Source of the DNA: Alphaproteobacteria bacterium UBA3307
GTDB lineage: Bacteria; Pseudomonadota; Alphaproteobacteria; RF32; CAG-239
Direction: 5' to 3'
DNA: 13,439 nucleotides
NCBI GenBank assembly: GCA_002361365.1
Contig: DEST01000019.1
Coordinates: 1-13,439, forward strand
In this document: piece by piece, positions 1 to 5,749 of the stretch
How positions within the stretch are numbered: position 1 is the first letter of the stretch
Layout of the letters: each line of letters starts with the position of its first letter
The notes under the pieces: generated by a model
Seen by the model: the letters and a program-made list of their open reading frames with translations, nothing else
Database searches by the model: none
What the model was told of the DNA's origin: nothing
Program-made: the position numbers and the translations under genes

Positions 1-1306
1 TCTGAATGGCTGATTTTTTTGCGTTTTTACCGGAATTCTTGCTTGTCACTAACGCAGTAATAAATGCAATTCCGATATTAACAATTCTTCTTTGCCACGT
101 TTTATCGAGTTTGCTCCACCAAGCCTGAACTCTGGCAATAAATCCCTGTTGTTGCGTATTATTCAACGCTTCAGCAGAGGCTTTTTCTTGCTGAGCAATA
201 TATTCAGCGGTTTGGGATTGAATTTGTTGACCGGTAATAATTCCGTCATAATTGATATCGCACATTTCACAACGATGCGGGGCCAAAAGGCTCATAATAT
301 CATCATTTGGCACATAAGCACCAAGCGTACGAGTGAAAGTGCCGTTTTCTTCAAGTAACAGCGAATCGCCGCGACCGAGCAAATCTTCTGCTCCGGCGGT
401 GTTTAATATGGTCATCGAATCGGTCGGAGAAGAAACCTTATACGACAGCCGCGTAGGCAAGTTTGCCTTGATAACACCGGTAATTACATCAACCGACGGA
501 CGCTGAGTTGCAATTACCAAATGTATTCCTGCAGCACGTGATTTTTGCGCCAGAATCTGTACTTGCTTTTCTACGTTTTTATCAAAAAGAATTAAGTCGG
601 CAAATTCGTCAATCACACAAACTATATAAGGCATTTTGTTGCCTTTTTCGATATATTCGCCGATATTACGTACCATTGCTTTTTCAAATACGGCATAGCG
701 AGCATTCATCTCATCACATAGTTTTTCAAGCCAGCGTGCGGCCATACTCATATCCGTCACCGCCGGACACAGCATATAGCGTTGTTTATTATACATACTG
801 AACTCGATGCGTTTCGGGTCGACCAGAATCAATTTCAATTCGTCCGGAGATTTTTTATTAACCAGCGACAAAATAAATGAGTTCAATCCTACCGATTTAC
901 CTGAACCTGTCGTACCGGCCACCAACAGATGAGGCATTTTTGCCAAATCTTTCATAACCGGTTTACCATGCATATCTACGCCAATCAAAATCGGCAGTGC
1001 GCCTTTTGCGCTTAAAAATTCTTCGGATTGCAATAGCGGCACAAAATCTATGGTTTTGCGGTCCGGATTAGGAATTTCAAAACTGATATAGGTCGAGTCG
1101 ATAACCGGAGCAACTCTGACTCCGCTGACTCCGAGTTCTCGTGCAATATCTTTGATTGAATTGGCAATAGTGGTAAATTTAGTTCCGGTATTCGGCAGAA
1201 ATTGAATGTCTGTAATCAGCGGACCTTCAAATACTTTGCCTATTTGTCCGATAATACCGAAATGAGAAAGTGTCTCGGTCAGTTTTTCTGTTAAGTTCTC
1301 TATCAC
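1..1306 (-). CDS. ftsK: FtsK/SpoIIIE-type DNA translocase, motor-only form, 3' end cut by the window
   Basis: ATP-driven double-stranded DNA pump of the FtsK/SpoIIIE family, which moves chromosome ends through the division septum. Translated from the GTG at 1306, residues about 20-120 match the alpha domain (GPLITDIQFLP, then FEIPNPDRK). Walker A is GTTGSGKS at residues 131-138, and Walker B is VCVIDEFADL with D233/E234. These are followed by the family signatures ATQRPSVDVITG and GAEDLLGRGDSLLL. The last visible residues (NAKKSAIQ) may begin the winged-helix gamma domain. The GTG has AAAGG about 9 nt upstream, 1 nt after the bamE stop, and an in-frame TAA at 1319-1321 blocks any extension. 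The protein therefore starts directly in the motor, without the usual four-helix membrane domain. It is probably co-transcribed with bamE. The identity is secure; the physiological role of a membrane-free version is inference. Confidence 0.95.
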   Translation of the reverse strand, partial: MIENLTEKLTETLSHFGIIGQIGKVFEGPLITDIQFLPNTGTKFTTIANSIKDIARELGVSGVRVAPVIDSTYISFEIPNPDRKTIDFVPLLQSEEFLSAKGALPILIGVDMHGKPVMKDLAKMPHLLVAGTTGSGKSVGLNSFILSLVNKKSPDELKLILVDPKRIEFSMYNKQRYMLCPAVTDMSMAARWLEKLCDEMNARYAVFEKAMVRNIGEYIEKGNKMPYIVCVIDEFADLILFDKNVEKQVQILAQKSRAAGIHLVIATQRPSVDVITGVIKANLPTRLSYKVSSPTDSMTILNTAGAEDLLGRGDSLLLEENGTFTRTLGAYVPNDDIMSLLAPHRCEMCDINYDGIITGQQIQSQTAEYIAQQEKASAEALNNTQQQGFIARVQAWWSKLDKTWQRRIVNIGIAFITALVTSKNSGKNAKKSAIQ

Positions 1307-1307
1307 G

Positions 1308-1763
1308 TTACATATCCTTTATATTTTTGCCGTTGCCAAACATTTGATATTGCCCGACTCCGCCGAAATATTTGCGGAAAAAGCCGAGTTCTCTGTCGGC
1401 AGGTTTGGTTTCATCATTATCTATCGAAATATTATTGCCGTCAGCAAGTGTACGCTTGGTAATTTGTGTAAGTTTATTATCTTTAAAAGACAATGCTAAA
1501 ATATTACGTTCCAACTCAGTCGGACGCATAAAGGCAACACGTCTGATAGAAGTTTCCATATAAATCCATTGATTATTGCTCAAACCTGCAACCAAGCTCG
1601 GTGAACCGAGAATTTCATAAACCTGTTCCTTGGTCTGCCCGATTTTAACTTGCTTGATGTGGCTATCTTCCGGCATATTGCCGGTATGGTCCAAAAACAA
1701 ATCCGAAGAACAAGCCGTGCAAAAAATCAAGGCCGCCAGAAAAAACAAATTACGTATTGACAT
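1308..1763 (-). CDS. bamE: BamE/OmlA (SmpA) outer-membrane lipoprotein
   Basis: Small lipoprotein of the BAM complex, which assembles beta-barrel proteins in the outer membrane. The 151 residues open with a lipoprotein signal (hydrophobic LFFLAALIF, then CTAC with the lipidated Cys at 18). The SmpA/OmlA core follows, with the family hallmark KIGQTKEQVYEILGSPS at residues 40-56 and the W-IYMET strand. The tail ADRELGFFRKYFGGVGQYQ resembles the C-terminal extension of alphaproteobacterial OmlA proteins. The ATG at 1763 is preceded by AAGGA at a 9-nt spacing. The gene diverges from yceD across 60 AT-rich bases and is followed after 1 nt by the ftsK GTG, so the two are probably one operon. Length and motifs are normal for the family. 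Confidence 0.93.
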   Translation of the reverse strand: MSIRNLFFLAALIFCTACSSDLFLDHTGNMPEDSHIKQVKIGQTKEQVYEILGSPSLVAGLSNNQWIYMETSIRRVAFMRPTELERNILALSFKDNKLTQITKRTLADGNNISIDNDETKPADRELGFFRKYFGGVGQYQMFGNGKNIKDM

Positions 1764-1823
1764 CTGTCTGATTCCTTATATTTATATTTAATACAGTTTT
1801 ATATATAACATAAGGATTGTAAA

Positions 1824-2345
1824 ATGCAAAAAAAATTTTCGTATCCGGTGAAAATAAATGAATTAAATCAAAATACATACCATTATCACCTGCTTCCAGA
1901 TGCTGATGAGCTTGAGGACATAAGGCAGGTTTTGCAAGTAGAAGATGTAAAATCTTTGGAAGCAGATTTATCCTTAAAATTTAATAAAAAAGAAAATATG
2001 TTGCGACTCTGGGGTAAAGTTACGGCATCTGTTGTGCAAAAAAGTGTAATCAGCTTAGAGAATTTTGCTACAAATATAGCGACTCCGTTTGAATTATGGT
2101 TTGATACCAAAGCTACTTATCAAGATATTCATAACGCAGAACAAAGTATTTATGATGAGGTTCCGGATATTGTTATAAACGGTGAAATAAATCTGGCGGA
2201 TATATGCATTGAGCAAATAGCCTTAAATCTGGAAGATTATCCGCGGGCAGAAGGTGAAGTATTTGACTTTTCTAAGTATTCATCACCGGATATTGCAGCA
2301 TCGAAAGAGAATCCGTTTGCTGTTTTGGCGCGTTTAAAAAAATAA
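1824..2345 (+). CDS. yceD: YceD/DUF177 family protein
   Basis: Member of the YceD (DUF177) family, which in many bacteria is linked to 23S rRNA or large-subunit ribosome metabolism and often sits beside rpmF and plsX. Neither neighbour is present here. The 173 residues carry the usual layout: an N-terminal FSYPVKINEL strand, a central beta region (LRLWGKVTASVVQKSVISL and PFELWF), the DIVINGEINLADICIEQIAL segment, and the terminal NPFAVLARLKK signature at residues 163-173. The CxxC pair found in some members is absent. The start at 1824 has a good AAGGA 7 nt upstream. The gene is divergent from bamE, an arrangement that recalls alphaproteobacterial chromosomes. The precise molecular function is not settled for the family. 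Confidence 0.88.
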   Translation: MQKKFSYPVKINELNQNTYHYHLLPDADELEDIRQVLQVEDVKSLEADLSLKFNKKENMLRLWGKVTASVVQKSVISLENFATNIATPFELWFDTKATYQDIHNAEQSIYDEVPDIVINGEINLADICIEQIALNLEDYPRAEGEVFDFSKYSSPDIAASKENPFAVLARLKK

Positions 2346-2348
2346 CAT

Positions 2349-2417
2349 TTATACAAATTGCCACGCAATAAAAAGAATCATAAATACAATTCCGCCGATG
2401 ATAATGTATGTTGTCAT
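2349..2417 (-). CDS. 22-residue single-span small membrane protein
   Basis: A very short gene with unusually good expression signals. The peptide starts MTTYIIIGG and ends FIAWQFV, so nearly the whole chain is one hydrophobic helix with an inner GG. A strong Shine-Dalgarno, GAAAGGAG (2426-2433), lies 8 nt before the ATG at 2417. A second in-frame ATG at 2423 is too close to the SD to be preferred. Upstream is a near-consensus promoter (TTGACA, 18 nt, TAGAAT). The stop lies 3 nt beyond the convergent yceD stop. I do not recognise it; it does not look like CydX, KdpF or CcoQ. By size it could be a helper subunit or regulator of a membrane complex, but that is speculation. Expression seems likely; function is unknown. 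Confidence 0.7.
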   Translation of the reverse strand: MTTYIIIGGIVFMILFIAWQFV

Positions 2418-2440
2418 AGTCATATCTCCTTTCTGCTAAG

Positions 2441-2470
2441 ATTCTAGCATTTTAGGATTAGGATTGTCAA
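2441..2470 (-). promoter_or_regulatory. Sigma-70 promoter of the 22-residue membrane protein
   Basis: Read on the minus strand: -35 TTGACA (2465-2470, perfect), an 18-nt spacer, and -10 TAGAAT (2441-2446, 5 of 6). The predicted transcript start near 2434 leaves a leader of about 17 nt that is mostly the SD. The promoter begins just after the stop codon of the preceding gene. Confidence 0.7.
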
Positions 2471-2480
2471 CAAATAAAAC

Positions 2481-2774
2481 TCAGCGTGTGTTACCTGATT
2501 TGAAGTTTTGCGGCGGAATACGCAAAGTATCAATGTATGTTGCGGCAAACTCTTGCCGTTTATCAAAACTAAGTTGCAGATTGTGACGTGAAATATTCAG
2601 TCCGCTATTGTGCAAAGTGACACAGGTGCCATCGGTAAATATAATTTCCGTGCCGCGCTTATTTTGTCTGAATGTGGTTTTGATAATGTTTCCTTCCGTA
2701 TTTTTATAAACAAATTCTTTAAGGCGACCGATGCTGTCAACAACAGCGCGATGACGAAATTCTATCAACAGCAC
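2481..2774 (-). CDS. Unrecognised small protein, 5' end probably frameshifted
   Basis: I do not recognise this protein. The open frame from the GTG at 2774 gives 97 residues (LLIEFRHRAVVDSIGRLKEF..., then NKRGTEIIFTDGTCVTLHNSG), with alternating strands that suggest a small beta-rich domain. The same frame stays protein-like upstream of the GTG (PVRAGDVLLIEF) but has no ATG, GTG or TTG before its stop. A convincing start, ATG at 2847 (MAEQDNIQPTLSA), sits in the other frame, and the two frames meet at an A7CA6 tract (coding strand; 2796-2809). Removing one base there joins them into a 121-residue protein. The GTG at 2774 has only a weak SD-like CAGAG. The gene is either frameshifted or phase-variable, contains an assembly error, or truly starts at GTG. 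It follows the 2906-3280 gene by 58 nt on the same strand. Confidence 0.6.
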   Translation of the reverse strand: MLLIEFRHRAVVDSIGRLKEFVYKNTEGNIIKTTFRQNKRGTEIIFTDGTCVTLHNSGLNISRHNLQLSFDKRQEFAATYIDTLRIPPQNFKSGNTR

Positions 2775-2864
2775 ATCGCCGGCTCTGACCGGTTGTTTTT
2801 TGTTTTTTTGCCGAGAGTGTTGGTTGTATATTATCTTGCTCTGCCATAGTAAAACCCCAATAAC

Positions 2865-2892
2865 TAGATAAAAATTTTACCGGCGGCGTCAA
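2865..2892 (-). promoter_or_regulatory. Possible promoter of the 2481-2847 gene
   Basis: On the minus strand TTGACG (2887-2892) and TATCTA (2865-2870) are spaced by 16 nt, upstream of the ATG at 2847. The -35 is good and the -10 is weak. The gene might instead be read through from the gene at 2906-3280. Confidence 0.35.
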
Positions 2893-2905
2893 GTATCACT
2901 AAGCA

Positions 2906-3280
2906 TCAGTTGCCGACAAATTTACGAATTTCAGCAATTGCTTGCAGCAACAATTCTTTATTTTGAGGGGAAATTTTATTTTTTTTTGCAAGATAGTTGT
3001 TTAAGTCTTGTAGAATATTATTTCTTTGCTGTGGTTCGTTAAGAGCAATTTTTTGCAAATAATAAATCGCAGCCGAATATATTTCCGGAGCAGGGGATTC
3101 CAATTGTCGCAAAATTTCCGAATACGGCGGGGTTATCGGTGTATCGGCTATACAACCCGAAGCAATATAAGCATTTTGCAGATTTATGGCTTCTCTTGCC
3201 GAAAGATTGTTACCATTAGGTTTGGAAGTTTGTTTCCAAAACAATCCCATAAATTTTTTAAACAAAGATTTTTGTGCCAT
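2906..3280 (-). CDS. Unrecognised 124-residue protein
   Basis: I do not recognise a family. The start at 3280 is well supported by AAAGGAG 6 nt before the ATG. The N-terminus (MAQKSLFKKFMGLFWKQ) is basic and amphipathic but not a cleavable signal, so it may lie on a membrane surface or a partner. The rest is predicted mostly helical, with PPYSEILRQLESPAPEIYSAAIYYLQKIA (quoted in part: EILRQLESPAPEIYSAAIYY) and then QRNNILQDLNNYLAKK and NKELLLQAIAEIRKFV. These could pack like short paired helices. There is one Cys (C43) and no catalytic motif. It is the first of three minus-strand small genes and lies upstream of, and divergent from, the RNA1 promoter at 3356. Confidence 0.75.
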   Translation of the reverse strand: MAQKSLFKKFMGLFWKQTSKPNGNNLSAREAINLQNAYIASGCIADTPITPPYSEILRQLESPAPEIYSAAIYYLQKIALNEPQQRNNILQDLNNYLAKKNKISPQNKELLLQAIAEIRKFVGN

Positions 3281-3355
3281 TTTTATCTCCTTTATTTTTA
3301 CATAAACATAAAATTACCAAAATGTAGTTAATTTTTATAAAATTACACAAAAATG

Positions 3356-3384
3356 TTGACTTTCGGAATATGAGTTATTATAAC
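3356..3384 (+). promoter_or_regulatory. Strong sigma-70 promoter of RNA1
   Basis: TTGACT (3356-3361), a 17-nt spacer, and TATAAC (3379-3384). Each hexamer matches the consensus at 5 of 6 positions. The predicted start is near 3391. No credible reading frame follows; the transcript would run to the terminator at 3658-3688. Confidence 0.8.
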
Positions 3385-3390
3385 TAAAAA

Positions 3391-3688
3391 CATATTGAAA
3401 TTATGTAGCGATTTTTGTGACTATCATTAGACATTTAAATTATAGTTAAACATCTTTATTTGATGCACTCGAGGTATGTGAGATATATCGATTTGCGCGG
3501 AGCGTACATTTTTTTTGAGTTAGAATATTTGTTTATAGAAGTTGTTGATAATTTTTATAAACAGGTTTGTATAGGCTATCGGCAGATACCCAGAACAGAC
3601 TAAGTTTTTTAAAGTGAAACAATATTTTGTCGCTACATCAAGTAAAGCGTTGCTTGGTCCCCTGAAATTCTTAATCAGGGGATTTTTT
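3391..3688 (+). ncRNA. Structured non-coding RNA 1 of a tandem pair (about 298 nt)
   Basis: This is a transcription unit with its own promoter and intrinsic terminator and no plausible coding frame on either strand. Ends are predicted, not measured. A closing helix pairs ATGTAGCGA (3403-3411) with TCGCTACAT (3630-3638), 9 perfect pairs joining the 5' and 3' ends. Inside are a CATC/GATG hairpin near 3451-3465, a CGA-GTAT/ATAT-TCG hairpin with a GTGAG loop (3470-3490), a 7-bp GTTTATA/TATAAAC hairpin around 3531-3562, and a hairpin at 3565-3600 (GTTTGT, GG, bulged C, TATC, loop GGCA, GATA, CC, ACAGAC). The first 22 conserved nucleotides and the last hairpin recur in RNA2 just downstream. It lacks tmRNA, RNase P, 6S and SRP signatures. 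Function is unknown. Confidence 0.72.
3658..3688 (+). terminator. Intrinsic terminator of RNA1
   Basis: An 8-bp stem TCCCCTGA/TCAGGGGA (3658-3665 with 3675-3682) with a 9-nt loop, followed by six T. It lies only 13 nt before the RNA2 promoter. Confidence 0.88.
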
Positions 3689-3701
3689 ATTTATTTTTTT
3701 G

Positions 3702-3730
3702 TTGACAAAAGAAAATAAATGCCATATAAG
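3702..3730 (+). promoter_or_regulatory. Strong sigma-70 promoter of RNA2
   Basis: TTGACA (3702-3707, perfect), a 17-nt spacer, and TATAAG (3725-3730, 5 of 6). The predicted start is near 3737. It is one of the best promoter matches in the window, yet no gene starts before 4218 and a terminator intervenes. Confidence 0.82.
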
Positions 3731-3736
3731 CTACTC

Positions 3737-4024
3737 GTAATTTGAATTATGTAGAAATTTTTATCACAAATAATGTTTATAACAATATAGAAATAGTACA
3801 AAAGATGAAAGCAAAAGATGTCGTGAGATATCGTTTTCATATGGCAAACCTGATTAGTTAAACATTCTAAATGAATTTGTTGCGTGTTAAATGCTGAGAA
3901 GTATGAGCGCGCAGAGAAAAATTAGGCTATCGCGAGATACCTTGATTTTTCTTTTTTATGGGTTTATTTATGAGGTTAATATTTGATAGTCCCTTTGGTC
4001 GAGCACCTTAGGGACTTATTTTTT
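3737..4024 (+). ncRNA. Structured non-coding RNA 2 of a tandem pair (about 288 nt)
   Basis: Second promoter-to-terminator unit, related to RNA1. Its 5' block (ATTATGTAG at 3746-3754, then ATTTTT) starts 16 nt after the -10, exactly as in RNA1. A long-range helix pairs TATC-(AC)-AAATA (3762-3772) with TATTTGATA (3980-3988). An inner hairpin GATGTC/GATATC (3817-3832) closes on a GTGA tetraloop and extends through ATGAAA/TTTCAT (3805-3810 with 3835-3840). The shared hairpin (3916-3951) reads GAAAAAT, AGG, bulged C, TATC, loop GCGA (a GNRA tetraloop), GATA, CCT, ATTTTTC. A TTAGTTAAACAT stretch also resembles RNA1. No open frame has a credible start. Ends are predicted. It could act in trans or sense a ligand, which the sequence alone cannot show. 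Confidence 0.72.
3988..4024 (+). terminator. Intrinsic terminator of RNA2
   Basis: AGTCCCT (3988-3994) pairs with AGGGACT (4010-4016), with GGT/ACC continuing inside the loop, followed by a T-rich run to 4024. It separates RNA2 from mlaA. Confidence 0.85.
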
Positions 4025-4153
4025 CATTGTTATATGATAAAATTATGGTGTTTTAATTGCAAACCAAGCGGATAAGGCAAAAACTCCCCAAAAAGTCAGA
4101 TTATGAAGCTGAAAAACGATTCGATTATTTTTACATACCATTTTGAATCTTTT

Positions 4154-4186
4154 TTGATTGATTTATTGCAGATTAGATTATATATT
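4154..4186 (+). promoter_or_regulatory. mlaA: Possible mlaA promoter (weak)
   Basis: TTGATT (4154-4159) lies upstream of overlapping TATA-like hexamers (4177-4186). Depending on the hexamer, the spacing is 17 to 21 nt, so the exact -10 is uncertain. The rest of 4025-4217 shows no gene. Confidence 0.3.
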
Positions 4187-4217
4187 ATGCCAAAAATGTA
4201 TAAGGTAAGATAATAAG

Positions 4218-4985
4218 ATGAGTAAGAGAACAAGAGTATATACACTTGCAATAATGTTGACAATGCTGAATATAGTGCCATTGTCGGCACAAGAAACGGA
4301 TTCGGTATTAGAAAGCTATAATCGGGCAGTGTTTAATTTTAATGCCGCTGCGGATTATTTTGTGATTAAGCCGTTGGCTAAAGGATACCGCGCCATAACT
4401 AACGATTTTGTGCGTGAACGTGTGCACGATTTTTATGCCAATCTTAAAGAGCCGGTTTCGGTGATAAATCACGCATTGCAAGGAGATATACTCGATTCCG
4501 GCAAATCTCTCGGCCGTTTTGTGGTTAATACCACACTCGGTTTGCTCGGAACATTTGATGTTGCCTCCGGTTGGGGACTGGAAAATAATCGGACCGATTT
4601 TGACCACACTTTAGCTAAATGGTGTGTACCGGACGGACCGTTTTTTATGTTGCCGATAATGGGACCATCAACACCTCGCGCAGCTACAGGTATGGTTGCC
4701 GATATGTTTGCAAACCCTACATATTGGGCTGATTATTATTCAACATTCAATGATGATTGGAAGCGTTATTCGGTGTATTATGGTATAACGGCCCTCGGTT
4801 TTATCAGTTTGCGAGAAGAAAATATAGAGTTTTTGGATAATTTGACGGCAAATTCGGTAGATCCGTATAGTACAATTAAATCGGCATACATTCAAAATCG
4901 TCTTAAAATAGGTGTTTGCGGAAATACTGAGGTGACAGCTCAAGATGCCGGATATGATTTTGATTTTGACGATATGGATGACTGA
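4218..4985 (+). CDS. mlaA: MlaA (VacJ) family outer-membrane lipid-removal protein
   Basis: MlaA sits in the outer membrane and takes phospholipids out of the outer leaflet, handing them to MlaC for return to the inner membrane. The 255 residues show a signal peptide ending LSA (residue 24), then the family core: ESYNRAVFNFN (32-42), YFVIKPLAKGYR, the NLKEPVSVINHALQGD stretch, RFVVNTTLGLLGTFDVA, and the PDGPFFMLPIMGPSTPRAA segment. There is no lipobox cysteine, so this copy looks cleaved by signal peptidase I, not lipidated. An acidic tail (DFDFDDMDD) ends the protein. The ATG at 4218 has only a weak purine-rich SD. mlaC follows after 24 nt, supporting a two-gene operon; no mlaFEDB genes are in view. 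Confidence 0.93.
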   Translation: MSKRTRVYTLAIMLTMLNIVPLSAQETDSVLESYNRAVFNFNAAADYFVIKPLAKGYRAITNDFVRERVHDFYANLKEPVSVINHALQGDILDSGKSLGRFVVNTTLGLLGTFDVASGWGLENNRTDFDHTLAKWCVPDGPFFMLPIMGPSTPRAATGMVADMFANPTYWADYYSTFNDDWKRYSVYYGITALGFISLREENIEFLDNLTANSVDPYSTIKSAYIQNRLKIGVCGNTEVTAQDAGYDFDFDDMDD

Positions 4986-5009
4986 TATTTATAGGAAAGG
5001 ACAAATAAA

Positions 5010-5606
5010 ATGAAAAAATTGTTTATGGCTTTATTGGCAACAATGTTGATGAATATGGCAACCGCTGACGCCGCAATAGATGGTGCTAAGGCAGAAAATT
5101 TTATTAAAAAAGTTACAACGCAAGGCATAGAACAATTGGTGAATGCCAATATTTCACAAAGTGAACGTGATACGCGTTTTACTAAACTTTTTAATCAAGA
5201 TTTGGATTTGGATTTCATCGGTAAATTTGTTTTGGGGCGTTATTGGCGCACGGCAACTGAACAGCAACGTACTGAATTTATCAATGTATATCGCAAGTTG
5301 AATATTCAAACGTGGTCAGAGCGTTTTACCGAATTTAAGGGAAAACATTTTGAGTTTCTCGGAACAGAAAAATCAAAATCCCCAGACCAGATTTTTGTGG
5401 CAACTCAAGTGCCGATGCAAGAAGGCGCACCTGCTTCCGTTAAATGGCGCGTTAAGGAAACCAACGGAAATATGCGTATTGTCGATATAATCATCGAAAA
5501 TGTCAGTTTGGCACAAACTGCCAGAAGCGAATATACTTCTTATATTCAAAAGTCTCCGGACGGTATAGAAGGGTTAATACGAGATTTGAAAACAAAATTA
5601 AAATAG
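5010..5606 (+). CDS. mlaC: MlaC (Ttg2D/Tgt2) periplasmic phospholipid carrier
   Basis: Periplasmic shuttle that carries phospholipid between MlaA and the inner-membrane MlaFEDB transporter. The 198 residues start with a cleavable signal (MKKLFMALLATMLMNMATADAA, cleavage near residue 21-22; shown in part as LFMALLATMLMNMATADA). They continue with the Tgt2 fold: AENFIKKVTTQGIEQL, the DLDFIGKFVLGRYWRTAT block typical of the family, FINVYRKL, and a C-terminal VKWRVKETNGNMRIVDIIIE beta region. AAAGGAC lies 7 nt before the ATG. It is 24 nt downstream of mlaA and is followed by a strong terminator, so mlaA-mlaC probably forms the whole operon. Length matches the family; HpnM-like annotation is possible for related proteins. 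Confidence 0.92.
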   Translation: MKKLFMALLATMLMNMATADAAIDGAKAENFIKKVTTQGIEQLVNANISQSERDTRFTKLFNQDLDLDFIGKFVLGRYWRTATEQQRTEFINVYRKLNIQTWSERFTEFKGKHFEFLGTEKSKSPDQIFVATQVPMQEGAPASVKWRVKETNGNMRIVDIIIENVSLAQTARSEYTSYIQKSPDGIEGLIRDLKTKLK

Positions 5607-5615
5607 TATCTGCTA

Positions 5616-5660
5616 ATAATCCCCTGAACTAAGTCTGTTTCAGGGGATTATAATTTTTAA
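5616..5660. terminator. Terminator after mlaC
   Basis: A stem of at least 10 bp, AATCCCCTGA (5618-5627) with TCAGGGGATT (5640-5649), extendable to 12 bp. It has a 12-nt loop and is followed by TATAATTTTT. Its CCCCTGA/TCAGGGG core equals that of the RNA1 terminator. Confidence 0.85.
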
Positions 5661-5687
5661 AAAGTTTGATATATATACATTTTACTA

Positions 5688-5716
5688 TTGCCAAACAGCA
5701 AAAAATATGATACATT
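5688..5716 (+). promoter_or_regulatory. Possible promoter of the 5750 gene
   Basis: TTGCCA (5688-5693), a 17-nt spacer, and TACATT (5711-5716). It is correctly placed about 30 nt before the ATG at 5750 and after the mlaC terminator. Confidence 0.5.
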
Positions 5717-5749
5717 ACTCGTGTTTTTTGTTGGAGTAAATCGGTTACG

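Noticed and set aside
92..801. Plus-strand frames within the ftsK region
   Set aside because: They lie antisense to a continuous FtsK motor with intact Walker motifs.
3391..4024. RNA1 or RNA2 as tmRNA, RNase P RNA, 6S RNA or SRP RNA
   Set aside because: There is no tag sequence ending in ALAA, no CCA-type acceptor, no GAAAGTCCGG-type RNase P core and no SRP GGAAG/AGCAGC loop. Both are longer than usual for 6S and lack its overall long-hairpin form.
4096..4290. Minus-strand hydrophobic 64-residue frame upstream of mlaA
   Set aside because: It overlaps the mlaA start, has no SD and reflects AT-rich antisense sequence.
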